A DNA stretch of 64,000 nt from Pseudomonadota bacterium. GTDB taxonomy: Bacteria > Pseudomonadota > Gammaproteobacteria > Steroidobacterales > Steroidobacteraceae. Below are positions 36,567 to 45,600 of this stretch, piece after piece. Position 1 is the first letter of the stretch; every line of letters begins with the position of its first letter. Location: positions 186,001-250,000 of the forward strand of contig JADJXW010000020.1 of assembly GCA_016720075.1 (NCBI GenBank). Reading direction: 5' to 3'. Both the position numbers and the translations under genes were made by a program. The notes under the pieces are model-generated. The model had not been told where the DNA came from, searched no databases, and worked only from the letters and a program-made list of their open reading frames with translations.

Positions 36567-38654
36567 GTGAGCATTGCCAAGCAGTCTTTCCCGTTCGGTT
36601 CGCAGACGGTCACCATCGAAACCGGTGAACTCGCCCGCCAGGCCGACGGTGCAGTAGTTGTGTCGATGGGCGACACCGTGGTCCTGGTTACGGCAGTTGC
36701 GCGCAAGGCCGCGCAGCCGGGCAAGGATTTCTTTCCGCTGACGGTCAACTACCAGGAAAAGACCTATGCCGCGGGTCGCATCCCCGGTGGTTTCTTCCGT
36801 CGCGAAGGCCGCCCGAGCGAAAGCGAAACGCTGATCTCGCGCCTGATCGATCGCCCGATCCGCCCGCTGTTCCCGGATGGCTTCTTCAACGAGGTGCAGG
36901 TGGTTGCCACCGTCGTCTCGCTGGATCCGGAAATTCCGTCCGACATCCCCTCGCTGATCGGCGCCTCTGCCGCGCTGTGCCTGGCGGGCGTGCCGTTCTC
37001 CGGCCCCATCGCCGGCGCGCGCGTCGGCTACAAGGACGGCAAGTACCTGCTGAACCCCACCAAGACCGAGGCCGAAGGCTCGCTGCTCGACCTGGTGGTC
37101 GCCGGCACCGCGCACGGCGTGCTGATGGTGGAATCCGAAGCCAAGAGCCTCTCGGAAGAAGTGATGCTGGGCGCCGTGGTGTTTGGCCACGAGCAGCAGC
37201 AGGTGGCCATCAAGGCCATCAACGAACTGGTGGCGCAGGCCGGCAAGCCGCGCTGGGACTGGAAGGCGCCCGCCGTGGATGCCGAGCTGGTGTCCTTCGT
37301 GAAGGGGCAGGTCGAAGGCCCGCTGTCCGAGGCCTATCGCATCACCGTGAAGCAGGATCGCTACGCCAAGGTGAACGAGATCAAGGCTGCGCTGACGGCT
37401 GCCGTGCCACAGGTGGATGGCAAGCCCAAGTGGAGCGCGCAGGACATCGGCACCCAGGTGCACAACCTGGAAAGCAGCATCGTCCGCAATCGCATCCTGA
37501 ACGGCGAGCCGCGCATCGACGGCCGCGATTACAAGACCGTGCGCCCGATCAACATCAAGGTCGGCTCGCTGCCGCGCACGCATGGCTCGGCGCTGTTCAC
37601 GCGCGGCGAGACGCAGGCGCTGGTCACGGTGACGCTGGGCACCAGCCGCGACGCGCAGATCATCGACGCGCTGGCCGGCGAGCGCCGCGAACCGTTCATG
37701 CTGCACTACAACTTCCCTCCGTTCTCGGTGGGTGAGACCGGCATGATGGGTTCGCCGAAGCGCCGCGAGATCGGTCACGGCAACCTGGCTCGCCGCGGCA
37801 TCGCCGCGGTGCTGCCGACGATGGAAGAGTTCTCCTACGTCATGCGCGTAGTGTCGGAAATCCTCGAGTCGAACGGCTCGAGCTCGATGGCCTCGGTCTG
37901 CGGCACCAGCCTCGCGCTGATGGATGCCGGTGTGCCGGTGAAGGCCCCCGTGGCCGGCGTCGCCATGGGCCTGGTGCTCGATGGCGGCCGCTTCAAGGTC
38001 ATCACCGACATCCTCGGTGACGAAGACCACCTGGGCGACATGGATTTCAAGGTGGCCGGCACGGCTACCGGCGTCACCGCGCTGCAGATGGACATCAAGG
38101 TCGACAGCATCACCCCCGAGATCATGAAGGTGGCGCTGAGCCAGGCACAGGAAGGCCGCCTGCATATCCTCGGCGAAATGAACAAGGTCATCTCGGCGCC
38201 GCGCGCAAAGATGAGCGAGTGGGCGCCGTCGATCATCAGCATCAAGATCGATCCGGAGAAGATCCGCGACGTCATCGGCAAGGGTGGCGCCGTGATCCGC
38301 CAGATCACCGAAGAGACCGGCACCACCATCGACATCGAGAACGATGGCACGGTGAAGATCGCCTCGGTCAGCGGCGCCGCGGGCCGCGAAGCGCTGCGCC
38401 GCATCGAGCTGATCACCGCCGATGTGGAAGTGGGCCGCATCTATGAAGGTCGCGTCGCGCGCCTGATGGATTTCGGCGCCTTCGTCACCATCCTGCCGGG
38501 TCGCGATGGCCTGGTGCACATCTCGCAGATCTCCGAGGAGCGCGTCGAGAACGTCGGCGACAAGCTCAAGGAAGGCGATGTGGTGCGCGTGAAGGTGCTG
38601 GAAGTCGATCGCCAGGGCCGCGTGCGCCTGTCGATGCGCAGCGTCGACGGCTGA
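36567..38654 (+). CDS. pnp: polyribonucleotide nucleotidyltransferase (PNPase)
   Basis: A 695-residue PNPase starting at GTG 36567. Two RNase PH domains (GELARQADGAVVVSMGDTVV; TRGETQALVTVTLGTSRDAQ), the helical linker, RGGFFRR-type substrate loops (GGFFRREGRPSESE) and the catalytic region DILGDEDHLGDMDFKVAGT are present. A KH domain (IRDVIGKGGAVIRQITEETG) and a C-terminal S1 domain (EGRVARLMDFGAFVTILPGRDGLVHISQI) follow. It is a phosphorolytic 3'-5' exonuclease and degradosome subunit. It follows rpsO as expected. Confidence 0.98.
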   Translation: MSIAKQSFPFGSQTVTIETGELARQADGAVVVSMGDTVVLVTAVARKAAQPGKDFFPLTVNYQEKTYAAGRIPGGFFRREGRPSESETLISRLIDRPIRPLFPDGFFNEVQVVATVVSLDPEIPSDIPSLIGASAALCLAGVPFSGPIAGARVGYKDGKYLLNPTKTEAEGSLLDLVVAGTAHGVLMVESEAKSLSEEVMLGAVVFGHEQQQVAIKAINELVAQAGKPRWDWKAPAVDAELVSFVKGQVEGPLSEAYRITVKQDRYAKVNEIKAALTAAVPQVDGKPKWSAQDIGTQVHNLESSIVRNRILNGEPRIDGRDYKTVRPINIKVGSLPRTHGSALFTRGETQALVTVTLGTSRDAQIIDALAGERREPFMLHYNFPPFSVGETGMMGSPKRREIGHGNLARRGIAAVLPTMEEFSYVMRVVSEILESNGSSSMASVCGTSLALMDAGVPVKAPVAGVAMGLVLDGGRFKVITDILGDEDHLGDMDFKVAGTATGVTALQMDIKVDSITPEIMKVALSQAQEGRLHILGEMNKVISAPRAKMSEWAPSIISIKIDPEKIRDVIGKGGAVIRQITEETGTTIDIENDGTVKIASVSGAAGREALRRIELITADVEVGRIYEGRVARLMDFGAFVTILPGRDGLVHISQISEERVENVGDKLKEGDVVRVKVLEVDRQGRVRLSMRSVDG

Positions 38655-38679
38655 CCCGTCGAACGGAGGAACGGGTCAG
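38651..38679. terminator. hairpin at the pnp stop, between convergent genes
   Basis: A 9-bp perfect inverted repeat (CTGACCCGT / ACGGGTCAG) with an 11-base loop, overlapping the pnp stop and reaching the 3' end of the convergent PhaR-like gene. No T tract, so termination would rely on stem strength or Rho. Plausible shared terminator. Confidence 0.45.
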
Positions 38680-39017
38680 GTGCGGTGAGTGCCTGTCCCG
38701 TTCTGCTTGAGCGGGAACTGTCGCATCGACTGTTCCAGGTACCCGGCCAGTCCATCATGGGCCGGGTCACCGTAGCTGCGGATCACCTGTGACAGGAAAT
38801 CCCGGCTCATCATCGGCTGGGCGCTGTGTTCCTGTTCGGCGATGACCTGCAGCAGGATCGAACGGGTGATGTCCTGCTGGTTCTTCTTGTCGATGACAAG
38901 GAAGTCGATGTTCTCGATTACCAGCCGCCGGACGTCCGCCAGCGTGATGTAGCGGCTTTCCGCCGTGTCATACAGCCGGCGGTTCGGATACTTCTTGATG
39001 ACTCGCGGATCGCTCAT
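38676..39017 (-). CDS. short PhaR-like polyhydroxyalkanoate regulator
   Basis: The 113-residue product begins RVIKKYPNRRLYDTAESRYI, the PHB/PHA accumulation regulator DNA-binding domain, followed by TLADVRRLVIENIDFLVIDKKN and the second domain start DITRSILLQVIAEQE and MMSRDFLSQVIRSYG. PhaR proteins usually repress phasin and PHA genes and bind PHA granules, and are usually about 180 residues; this one stops soon after the second domain. A GA-rich ribosome site precedes the ATG. No PHA synthesis gene is in the window, so its regulon is elsewhere or different. Confidence 0.8.
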   Translation of the reverse strand: MSDPRVIKKYPNRRLYDTAESRYITLADVRRLVIENIDFLVIDKKNQQDITRSILLQVIAEQEHSAQPMMSRDFLSQVIRSYGDPAHDGLAGYLEQSMRQFPLKQNGTGTHRT

Positions 39018-39106
39018 TCCCGCCCCCTCGTGCGAGCACCTTTGGCTTGGACCAGGCAGCACGTGAACCTAACAATTGCGCGGAAGACTGAAATAGGCAA
39101 GCTTTT

Positions 39107-40012
39107 TCAGGTTGCCAGGGCAATGGCACGCCGTCCGGCCAGTCCAGCGGGGGGCCACCCTGAAAGCGCCCAGTCCAGGATTCGCGGCACCGGTTCATGC
39201 CGCAGCCCGGCGGGCGGCGAATATCCCAGCAGAGTCAGGATCCGCTCGAGCGCTTCACCGGGCGGCCAGCCACTTACTGCCTGGGCACCACGCGACTTCG
39301 ACAGCTTGCTGCCGTCGGGCTCCACGACCAGCGGCAGGTGACCGAAGCGGGGCGCGGGAAGACCCAACCCCCGGAAGACCCCGATCTGCCAGGCGGTGCT
39401 TTCGAGCAGATCCGCGCCGCGGACGACATGGGTGATGCCCTGGAAGGCGTCGTCGACGACCACAGCCAGCTGATAGGCCGCAATGCCATCGCGTCGGAAG
39501 ATCACCGGATCACCGATGGAGTCGGCATTGAATGACTGTTGCCCCTGGAACAGGTCATCGAAATCGATGCGGGCATGGGGCGACAGCAGCAGCCGCCATG
39601 CCGCAGGCCCATCCGCGGGCGGCGGATGCATTCGACAGTGACCGGCATAGGGTCCGGACAGTTCCGAACGCGTGCACGTGCAGCGATAAACACAGTGGTT
39701 TGCGCGCAGCCTCTCCAGGGCCTGCGCATACGCCTCGCCACGGGAGGACTGCCACAGCACAGGCTCATCGCTGGTCAGTCCGAGTGCATCGAGGGTTCGA
39801 AGGATCGCTTCGGCGGCGCCCGCCACGGTGCGGGGGCGGTCGAGGTCTTCCATGCGCACCAGCCACTTGCCGCCATGGGCGCGCGCGTCCAGCCAGCTGC
39901 CAACGGCGGCCAGCAGGGATCCCTGGTGCAGAAGTCCAGTGGGCGAGGGCGCGAAGCGCCCCCGGTACGCTTCAGCGGTAGCGGTCGTCCCGATCGCCGT
40001 ACTGCTTTTCAC
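39107..40012 (-). CDS. gluQ: tRNA glutamyl-Q(34) synthetase GluQRS
   Basis: The 301-residue protein is a truncated glutamyl-tRNA-synthetase-like enzyme without anticodon-binding domain. It has the ATP motif RFAPSPTGLLHQGSLLAAVG, RMEDLDRPR, a zinc site (CVYRCTCTRSEL...CRMH), and GSKLSKSRGAQAV as the KMSKS-type loop. It glutamylates queuosine 34 of tRNA-Asp. The start lies inside the 3' end of dksA (41-base overlap), matching the dksA-gluQ coupling known in gammaproteobacteria. queF nearby belongs to the same queuosine pathway. Confidence 0.93.
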   Translation of the reverse strand: MKSSTAIGTTATAEAYRGRFAPSPTGLLHQGSLLAAVGSWLDARAHGGKWLVRMEDLDRPRTVAGAAEAILRTLDALGLTSDEPVLWQSSRGEAYAQALERLRANHCVYRCTCTRSELSGPYAGHCRMHPPPADGPAAWRLLLSPHARIDFDDLFQGQQSFNADSIGDPVIFRRDGIAAYQLAVVVDDAFQGITHVVRGADLLESTAWQIGVFRGLGLPAPRFGHLPLVVEPDGSKLSKSRGAQAVSGWPPGEALERILTLLGYSPPAGLRHEPVPRILDWALSGWPPAGLAGRRAIALAT

Positions 40013-40745
40013 GGCGTTCGCGGCGCTCCTGCGCCTCGAGGCTCAGCGTGGCGACCGGACGGGCTTCCAGGCGCTTGACGCCGATCTGCTCGCCGGTTTC
40101 CAGGCAGTAGCCGTAGCTGCCATCCTCGATGCGGCCCAGCGCCTCATCGATCTTGCGGATCAGCTTGCGCTCGCGATCGCGCGTGCGCAGTTCGAGGCTG
40201 AATTCCTCTTCCTGCGTGGCGCGGTCGTTCGGGTCGGGAAAATTGGCGGCCTCGTCCTTCATGTGCGAGACCGTTCGGTCCACTTCCAGCATCAGGTCCT
40301 GTTTCCAGTTCGCGAGGATGGTGCGGAAATGTTCGAGCTGCTCCCTGCTCATGTACTGCTCGCCCCGCTTGGGGACATAGGGCTGTACGTTGCGGGGACC
40401 CGCCAGCAGACTTTCAGAATCCATGTCGTCGGTACGATCTCCAACCGCGTTGCCCAGAGGCTTGCGCGGTTCGGCGGGTGAGTGTGTGGCGGGCTTCGGG
40501 CCCTTGGGCGCCGCGGCCACGATCTTCGGCGCGACCGGCGCCACCTTGGCGGGAGCGGCGGCCTTGGCAGGCGCAACAGCCTTGGTGGCCGCAGCAGCCT
40601 TGGTGGGGACTGGCACTGCGACCTTGGCGGGCGACTTCTTCGCCGGTGCGACCTTTTTCGGGGCAGCTTTCACTGCCGGCTTTTTTGCTTTGCCGGTTTT
40701 TGCTGAGGAAGCAGCGGGCTTCCCTGCCTGTTTCTTGGCTGCCAT
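39972..40745 (-). CDS. dksA: RNA polymerase-binding transcription factor DksA with long basic N-terminal extension
   Basis: The 257-residue product has about 100 residues of Ala/Lys/Pro-rich low-complexity sequence before the DksA core. The core has QYMSREQLEHFRTILANWKQ, a coiled coil with the tip motif NFPDPNDRATQEEE (Asp and Ala that reach into the RNAP secondary channel) and the globular end YGYCLETGEQIGVKRLEARP. Only one Cys of the zinc finger is present (CLET...ATLSLEAQ), as in alphaproteobacterial and xanthomonad-like forms. With ppGpp it controls rRNA and biosynthesis promoters. The N-terminal extension resembles histone-like tails. Confidence 0.93.
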   Translation of the reverse strand: MAAKKQAGKPAASSAKTGKAKKPAVKAAPKKVAPAKKSPAKVAVPVPTKAAAATKAVAPAKAAAPAKVAPVAPKIVAAAPKGPKPATHSPAEPRKPLGNAVGDRTDDMDSESLLAGPRNVQPYVPKRGEQYMSREQLEHFRTILANWKQDLMLEVDRTVSHMKDEAANFPDPNDRATQEEEFSLELRTRDRERKLIRKIDEALGRIEDGSYGYCLETGEQIGVKRLEARPVATLSLEAQERRERREKQYGDRDDRYR

Positions 40746-40786
40746 TTTGCGCTCCCGTTTGGAACCGGGCTGGAAAAGGACGCGGG

Positions 40787-40814
40787 ATTATACCGGCCCC
40801 CCGCAGGGTGTACA
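40787..40814 (-). promoter_or_regulatory. sigma-70 promoter of dksA-gluQ
   Basis: Read on the minus strand: -35 TGTACA (40809-40814), 16-base spacer and a perfect -10 TATAAT (40787-40792). The following discriminator CCCGCG is GC-rich, a feature of promoters sensitive to ppGpp/DksA, so feedback on dksA is possible (inference). Confidence 0.7.
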
Positions 40815-40849
40815 GCGCGGCGAAAAAGCCCCCGAACCACCGAGGATTT

Positions 40850-41239
40850 CTAAGGTAACCGGACGTCCTGAGGGCTCTGCCAGCCCGGCGCGACGTGCTG
40901 GACGACCACGGTGGTGTAGATGCCGCCGCGAACGAAGAATTCGGCCGTCAGGCGCATGAAGCGGGGGTGCGTGGCGCCAGCCAGGTGCCCCAGGATCTCG
41001 TTGGTCACGGCCTCGTGGAAGCAGCCGCGGTCACGGAACGACCAGAGGTACAGCTTCAGGGATTTCAGCTCCACGCACAGCTGGTCCGGGACGTATTCGA
41101 GCTTCAGGGTGGCGAAGTCGGGCTGGCCGGTCTTGGGGCACAGGCAGGTGAACTCGGGCATGGACATGCGAATGGTGTAGTCGCGCTGCGGCGACGGATT
41201 CGCGAAGGTCTCGACGGAGGTTGCAGGTGTCGTGCTCAT
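40850..41239 (-). CDS. queF: NADPH-dependent 7-cyano-7-deazaguanine reductase QueF (short type)
   Basis: The 129-residue enzyme is the unimodular QueF type: FTCLCPKTGQPDFA with the nucleophilic Cys and the conserved Asp, YVPDQLCVELKSLKLYLWSF with the QueF motif ExKSxK, RDRGCFHEAVTNEIL with the substrate Glu, and FFVRGGIYTTV. It reduces preQ0 to preQ1 in queuosine synthesis. It is divergent from smc and upstream, in the same direction, of dksA-gluQ, whose product acts on the finished modification. Confidence 0.96.
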   Translation of the reverse strand: MSTTPATSVETFANPSPQRDYTIRMSMPEFTCLCPKTGQPDFATLKLEYVPDQLCVELKSLKLYLWSFRDRGCFHEAVTNEILGHLAGATHPRFMRLTAEFFVRGGIYTTVVVQHVAPGWQSPQDVRLP

Positions 41240-41289
41240 GATGGTGCAACTAATCTACACTACGCGATCCAGCTTACGAGTGGATTTGG

Positions 41290-44200
41290 ATGCGCCTGAC
41301 CAGGGTCAAGATCGCCGGCTTCAAGTCGTTCGTCGATCCCACGAACGTACCGTTCCCCACCAACCTCACGGGGGTGGTGGGGCCCAACGGCTGCGGCAAA
41401 TCGAACATCATCGATGCCGTGCGCTGGGTGATGGGCGAGCTTTCCGCCCGGCACCTGCGCGGGGATTCGATGGCCGATGTCATCTTCAACGGCTCGGGTG
41501 GCCGCCGGCCGGTGGGCACCGCATCGGTCGAGCTGATCTTCGACAACAGCGACGGCAAGATCGGCGGCACCTACGCCACGTACAACGAGATCTCGCTCAA
41601 GCGCGTCGTTTCGCGCGACGGCGCGTCGGCATATTTCATCAACGGCATCCGCTGCCGTCGCAAGGACATCACCACGCTGTTCCTGGGCACCGGCCTGGGT
41701 TCACGCAGCTACGCCATCATCGAGCAGGGCATGATCTCGCGCGTCATCGAGGCGCGCTCGGACGACATGCGCGCGTTTGTCGAAGAAGCCGCGGGCATCT
41801 CGCGCTACAAGGAGCGCCGCCGCGAAACCGAGGCGCGCGTGGCCGACACGCGCGAGAACATGGAGCGCCTGCAGGACCTTCGCGATGAAGTCGACAAGCA
41901 GATCCGCCACCTCACGCGGCAGGCCAACCAGGCCCGGCGCTTCCAGGACCTGAAGAACCAGGAACGCCAGCTCTCGGCCGAGGTGCTGGCGCTGCGGCTG
42001 CGCGAGATCGACGGCGGGGCCGCCATCAACGATCGCGCCATGCGCGACGCCGACCTGCGGCTGCAGCAATCCCTGGCCGAGCAGCGCGCGGCCGAAGCCG
42101 CGGTGGAGAAACAGCGCGAATTCCAGCTCTCCGCCAGCGAGCGTGTTTCGGGCGTGCAGGGCGCCTTCTACCAGCAGGGCGCCGAAGTGGCCCGGGCCGA
42201 ACAGCAGCTGGCCCATGCGCGCGAGCTGCGCGAGCGCCAGCGCCGGGAACTGTCCCAGGCGCGGGAAATGCAGGCCGAAGTGGCCGGGCAGCTTTCGCGC
42301 GATGAATCGCTGATCCAGCAGCTGCGCGTCGAGATCGGTCACCTGGGCCCTTCCGCCGAACAGGCCCAGCAGGGCGAGACAGCTCGCAACGCGGCCCTTG
42401 AAGAGGCCGACGCCGGCCTGCGCGCCTGGCAGGAAAAGTGGGAAACCTTCAACCGCGAACTGGGCGGCACCTACCAGACCACGCAGGTCGAACGCACGCG
42501 CATCGAGCAGCTGGATGACCAGCTGCGCCGGCTGGGAGCCCATGCCGACCGCCTGGCCGTGGAACGCGACCAGCTGCAGCTTTCGCATGCGGCGGCCGAG
42601 TTGGGAGAACTGGAAACCCGCGAGCGCAGCACGCGCGAGTCCAGTGACGCGCTGCTGGCCAGCCTGCAGCAGCAACTGTCCGGCCTGCAGGCGCTGCGCG
42701 CCGAACAGGCACAGGTGGAAGCCGGGCTGGAGGCCGCCCGGCGTGAGCGCGAAGCCGCGCGCAGCGAACTGGTATCGCTTGAAGCGCTGCAGAAGGCGGC
42801 GCTCGGCGAGGCCGACCGCGAGGCCGGCAAGTGGCTGCAGTCGGCGGGCCTGGCCGGCCGCCCCCGCGTCACGGCGCAGATCGGAGTGGAGCGCGGCTGG
42901 GAGCGTGGCGTCGAGGCCGTGCTGGGCGATGCGCTCGAAGCCGTGCACGTCGAGTCGCTCGACGACGCCGCGCGCAACCTTGCGGACCTCGCAGCCGGCC
43001 ATGTGATGCTGGTGGAAGGCGCGTTGCAGAGCGCTGGCAGTGGTGCGTCGCTGGCCGCCCGCGTGCGGGCGCCGCATGCGGTGCTGCGGCGGCTGGAACG
43101 CGTCCGCACGGCCGATTCGCTGGCCGCGGCGCTGGCGCGCCGCGCGGAACTGGCCGACGGCGAATCACTGGTCACCCCGGATGGCATCTGGGTGGGGCGC
43201 GACTGGCTGCGCGTGGCGCGCGGTCGGGATGCCCACGCTGGCGTGCTGGAACGCGAGAACCGCATCCGCACGCTGCGCGATGCGAGCGAGCGCTGCGAGT
43301 CGGCCGTTGGTGCGGTGGAACAGAAGCTGCGCGGCGTGCGCGAATCCACGGTGGCCGGCGAGGCCGCGCGCGATGCGCTGCAGGCACGCATCCAGGGCGC
43401 GCACCGCGAATACTCCGAGGCCCGCGGCCAGCTGGAAGCCACGCGGGCGCGCAGCCAGCAGGCCACGCTGCGACTGGAGCGCATCGACCGCGAAGCCGCC
43501 GATGTGCAGGTGGAGCGCGAGCGCACGCAGCAGGCGCTGTCCCGCGCGCGCACTTCCCTTGAAGAGGCCTCCGCGCAGCTCGAGGTGCTCGAGGCACGTC
43601 GCAGCGACCTGGAAGCCGAACGTGACGAACGCCGCTCCGTCAGCGATGGCGCGCGCGAGGCCGCGCATGCCGCTCGCGCGCATGCCCGCGAACTGCTGAT
43701 CCAGCTCGAAGGCAGGCGTTCGACCGAAAGCTCGCTTTCCGCCACGCTGCAGCGCCTGCAGGAACAACGCGATCAACTGCTGTCGCGCCAGCAGCAGCTC
43801 GAAACCGAGCTGGGCGATGGCGACGAACCGCTGGAGCGCCAGGCGCAGGCCCTGAACGAGCTGCTTTCACGCCGCGTCGACGTGGAGGCGGACCTCGCCG
43901 CCGCGCGCCGCGACCTGGAAGGCATCGAGGCCGAGCTGCGCGAGCTGGACGAGAAGCGCCTGCTCACCGAACGGCGCGTCGGGCTGGCGCGCGAAGAACT
44001 GGAGTCGGCGCGCCTCGCGGCGCAGGAAACCCGGCTGCGGCGCGAATCGCTGGTGGAACAGTTCGCGCAGACGCGCTTCGACCTGGAGGAAGTGCTGGCG
44101 GCGCTGGCGCCCGAGGCCACGACCCTCGAACGCGAAGACCAGCTCGCCGTGGTTCTGGAAGACCTCTCGCGCCTGGGCGCGGTGAACCTGGCTGCCATCG

Positions 44201-44787
44201 ACGAACTGGCCGAACAGACGCAGCGCAAGACCTTCTTCGATGCGCAGTGGAAGGACCTCACCGAGGCGCTGAACGCGCTGGAAGAGGCCATGCGCAAGAT
44301 CGACAAGGAAACGCGCACGCGCTTCGAGGCGACCTTCGAGCGCATCAATGCCGGCCTGCAGGAGAAATTTCCGCGCCTGTTTGGCGGCGGGCATGCCTAC
44401 CTGGAACTGGTGGGCGACGATGTGCTCAGCGCCGGCGTCGCGGTGATGGCGCGTCCGCCGGGCAAGCGCAACAGCACCATCTCGCAGCTTTCGGGCGGCG
44501 AGAAGGCGTTGACCGCCGTGGCGCTGGTGTTCTCCATCTTCGACCTGAACCCCGCGCCGTTCTGCCTGCTCGACGAAGTGGACGCGCCGCTGGACGAGCA
44601 CAACGTCGGCCGTTTCTGCGAAATCGTGCGCGAGATGTCCAGCCGCGTGCAGTTCATCTTCATCACGCACAACAAGACGACGATGGAACTGGCCCAGCAG
44701 CTGGTGGGCGTGACGATGAACGAGCCGGGCGTCTCGCGCCTGGTGAGCGTGGATGTCGACGAGGCGGTGCGGCTCGCCGCCGTGTAA
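41290..44787 (+). CDS. smc: chromosome segregation ATPase SMC
   Basis: A 1165-residue SMC of normal length with no break. Walker A GVVGPNGCGKSNIIDAVRWV near residue 31, two long coiled coils separated by a hinge (QIGVERGWERGVEAVLGDAL region near 530-650), the ABC signature SQLSGGEKALTAVALVFS and Walker B PFCLLDEVDAPLDEHN. It is the core of the condensin-like SMC-ScpAB complex; scpA and scpB are 7 kb downstream in the same window. Followed by zipA and ligA as in other gammaproteobacteria. Confidence 0.98.
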   Translation: MRLTRVKIAGFKSFVDPTNVPFPTNLTGVVGPNGCGKSNIIDAVRWVMGELSARHLRGDSMADVIFNGSGGRRPVGTASVELIFDNSDGKIGGTYATYNEISLKRVVSRDGASAYFINGIRCRRKDITTLFLGTGLGSRSYAIIEQGMISRVIEARSDDMRAFVEEAAGISRYKERRRETEARVADTRENMERLQDLRDEVDKQIRHLTRQANQARRFQDLKNQERQLSAEVLALRLREIDGGAAINDRAMRDADLRLQQSLAEQRAAEAAVEKQREFQLSASERVSGVQGAFYQQGAEVARAEQQLAHARELRERQRRELSQAREMQAEVAGQLSRDESLIQQLRVEIGHLGPSAEQAQQGETARNAALEEADAGLRAWQEKWETFNRELGGTYQTTQVERTRIEQLDDQLRRLGAHADRLAVERDQLQLSHAAAELGELETRERSTRESSDALLASLQQQLSGLQALRAEQAQVEAGLEAARREREAARSELVSLEALQKAALGEADREAGKWLQSAGLAGRPRVTAQIGVERGWERGVEAVLGDALEAVHVESLDDAARNLADLAAGHVMLVEGALQSAGSGASLAARVRAPHAVLRRLERVRTADSLAAALARRAELADGESLVTPDGIWVGRDWLRVARGRDAHAGVLERENRIRTLRDASERCESAVGAVEQKLRGVRESTVAGEAARDALQARIQGAHREYSEARGQLEATRARSQQATLRLERIDREAADVQVERERTQQALSRARTSLEEASAQLEVLEARRSDLEAERDERRSVSDGAREAAHAARAHARELLIQLEGRRSTESSLSATLQRLQEQRDQLLSRQQQLETELGDGDEPLERQAQALNELLSRRVDVEADLAAARRDLEGIEAELRELDEKRLLTERRVGLAREELESARLAAQETRLRRESLVEQFAQTRFDLEEVLAALAPEATTLEREDQLAVVLEDLSRLGAVNLAAIDELAEQTQRKTFFDAQWKDLTEALNALEEAMRKIDKETRTRFEATFERINAGLQEKFPRLFGGGHAYLELVGDDVLSAGVAVMARPPGKRNSTISQLSGGEKALTAVALVFSIFDLNPAPFCLLDEVDAPLDEHNVGRFCEIVREMSSRVQFIFITHNKTTMELAQQLVGVTMNEPGVSRLVSVDVDEAVRLAAV

Positions 44788-44793
44788 GCACCC

Positions 44794-45600
44794 ATGAACG
44801 AACTGCGCGTGGCATTGATCGTCCTCGGCGCGGTGTTCCTCGCGGTGCTGCTGCTGTGGGAACGGCGGCGTTCGGCGCGCAAGGTGCGCCCGGCGCCACC
44901 GGCGGAGGCGTCCGTGCCGGCCGTGACGCCTGCGGTTGCCACCTCGTCGCGCCATCGCCGCCTGGAGCCCAGCATCGGGGATTTCGCACCCGGCGAAACC
45001 GAGCTGCCGGACTCGCTCGACGTGCCCACCATCCATGCCGCGGAGCCGGTTCGAGTGGAGGTGATGCGCGAGGTCGCCGTGGACGTTCCGGGCGCGGCGG
45101 CGGCGGCCGCTGCCCGCAGCGATGCGGCCGCGATGCAACCCGTCGCCACTCCAGCGACGCCGGTCATCCGATGGCCCCCCGCGCAGACCGAGCGCGTGCT
45201 CACCGTGCGAGTCGTGCGGGCAGATGGGCAGGCACTGCCGGGGCGCGCGCTGCGGCAGGCCATGGAATCGGCGGGAATGGTTCATGGACCGCAGCGCATC
45301 TACCACCTGGTGGATGTCGATGGCTTCGTGCGTGCCAGCGCCGCCAACCTGGTGCGACCCGGCAGCTTCGATCCGGTGCAGATGGACGCGCAGGAGTTTC
45401 GCGGCCTGAGCCTGTTTTCCATCCTCCCCGGGCCAGTGGCCGCGCTGCGCATGCTCGATGACCTGCTGGAACTGGCGCAGAGGATCGCAGGGCGGGTGGA
45501 TGCCGTGGTCCAGGACGAGCAGGGCGCCCAGCTTGCGGGTGATCGACTTGCGCAACTGCGGCGTTCGCTCACGCCGCCCGTCGAAGGACCGGCCGCGTGA
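44794..45600 (+). CDS. zipA: cell division protein ZipA
   Basis: The 268-residue product has the ZipA layout: a single N-terminal membrane helix (ELRVALIVLGAVFLAVLLLW) followed by a basic patch, a long Pro/Ala-rich linker and a C-terminal FtsZ-binding domain (LTVRVVRADGQALPGRALRQ, VHGPQRIYHLVDVDGFVRAS, LSLFSILPGPVAALRMLDDL). It anchors FtsZ at the membrane. Found between smc and ligA, its standard gammaproteobacterial neighbours; it overlaps the ligA start by 4 bases. Confidence 0.9.
   Translation: MNELRVALIVLGAVFLAVLLLWERRRSARKVRPAPPAEASVPAVTPAVATSSRHRRLEPSIGDFAPGETELPDSLDVPTIHAAEPVRVEVMREVAVDVPGAAAAAAARSDAAAMQPVATPATPVIRWPPAQTERVLTVRVVRADGQALPGRALRQAMESAGMVHGPQRIYHLVDVDGFVRASAANLVRPGSFDPVQMDAQEFRGLSLFSILPGPVAALRMLDDLLELAQRIAGRVDAVVQDEQGAQLAGDRLAQLRRSLTPPVEGPAA

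Noticed and set aside
36483..38519. 678-codon minus-strand open frame opposite pnp
   Set aside because: Shadow of pnp; composition (Asp/His/Arg/Ala-rich) typical for antisense of GC-rich genes.
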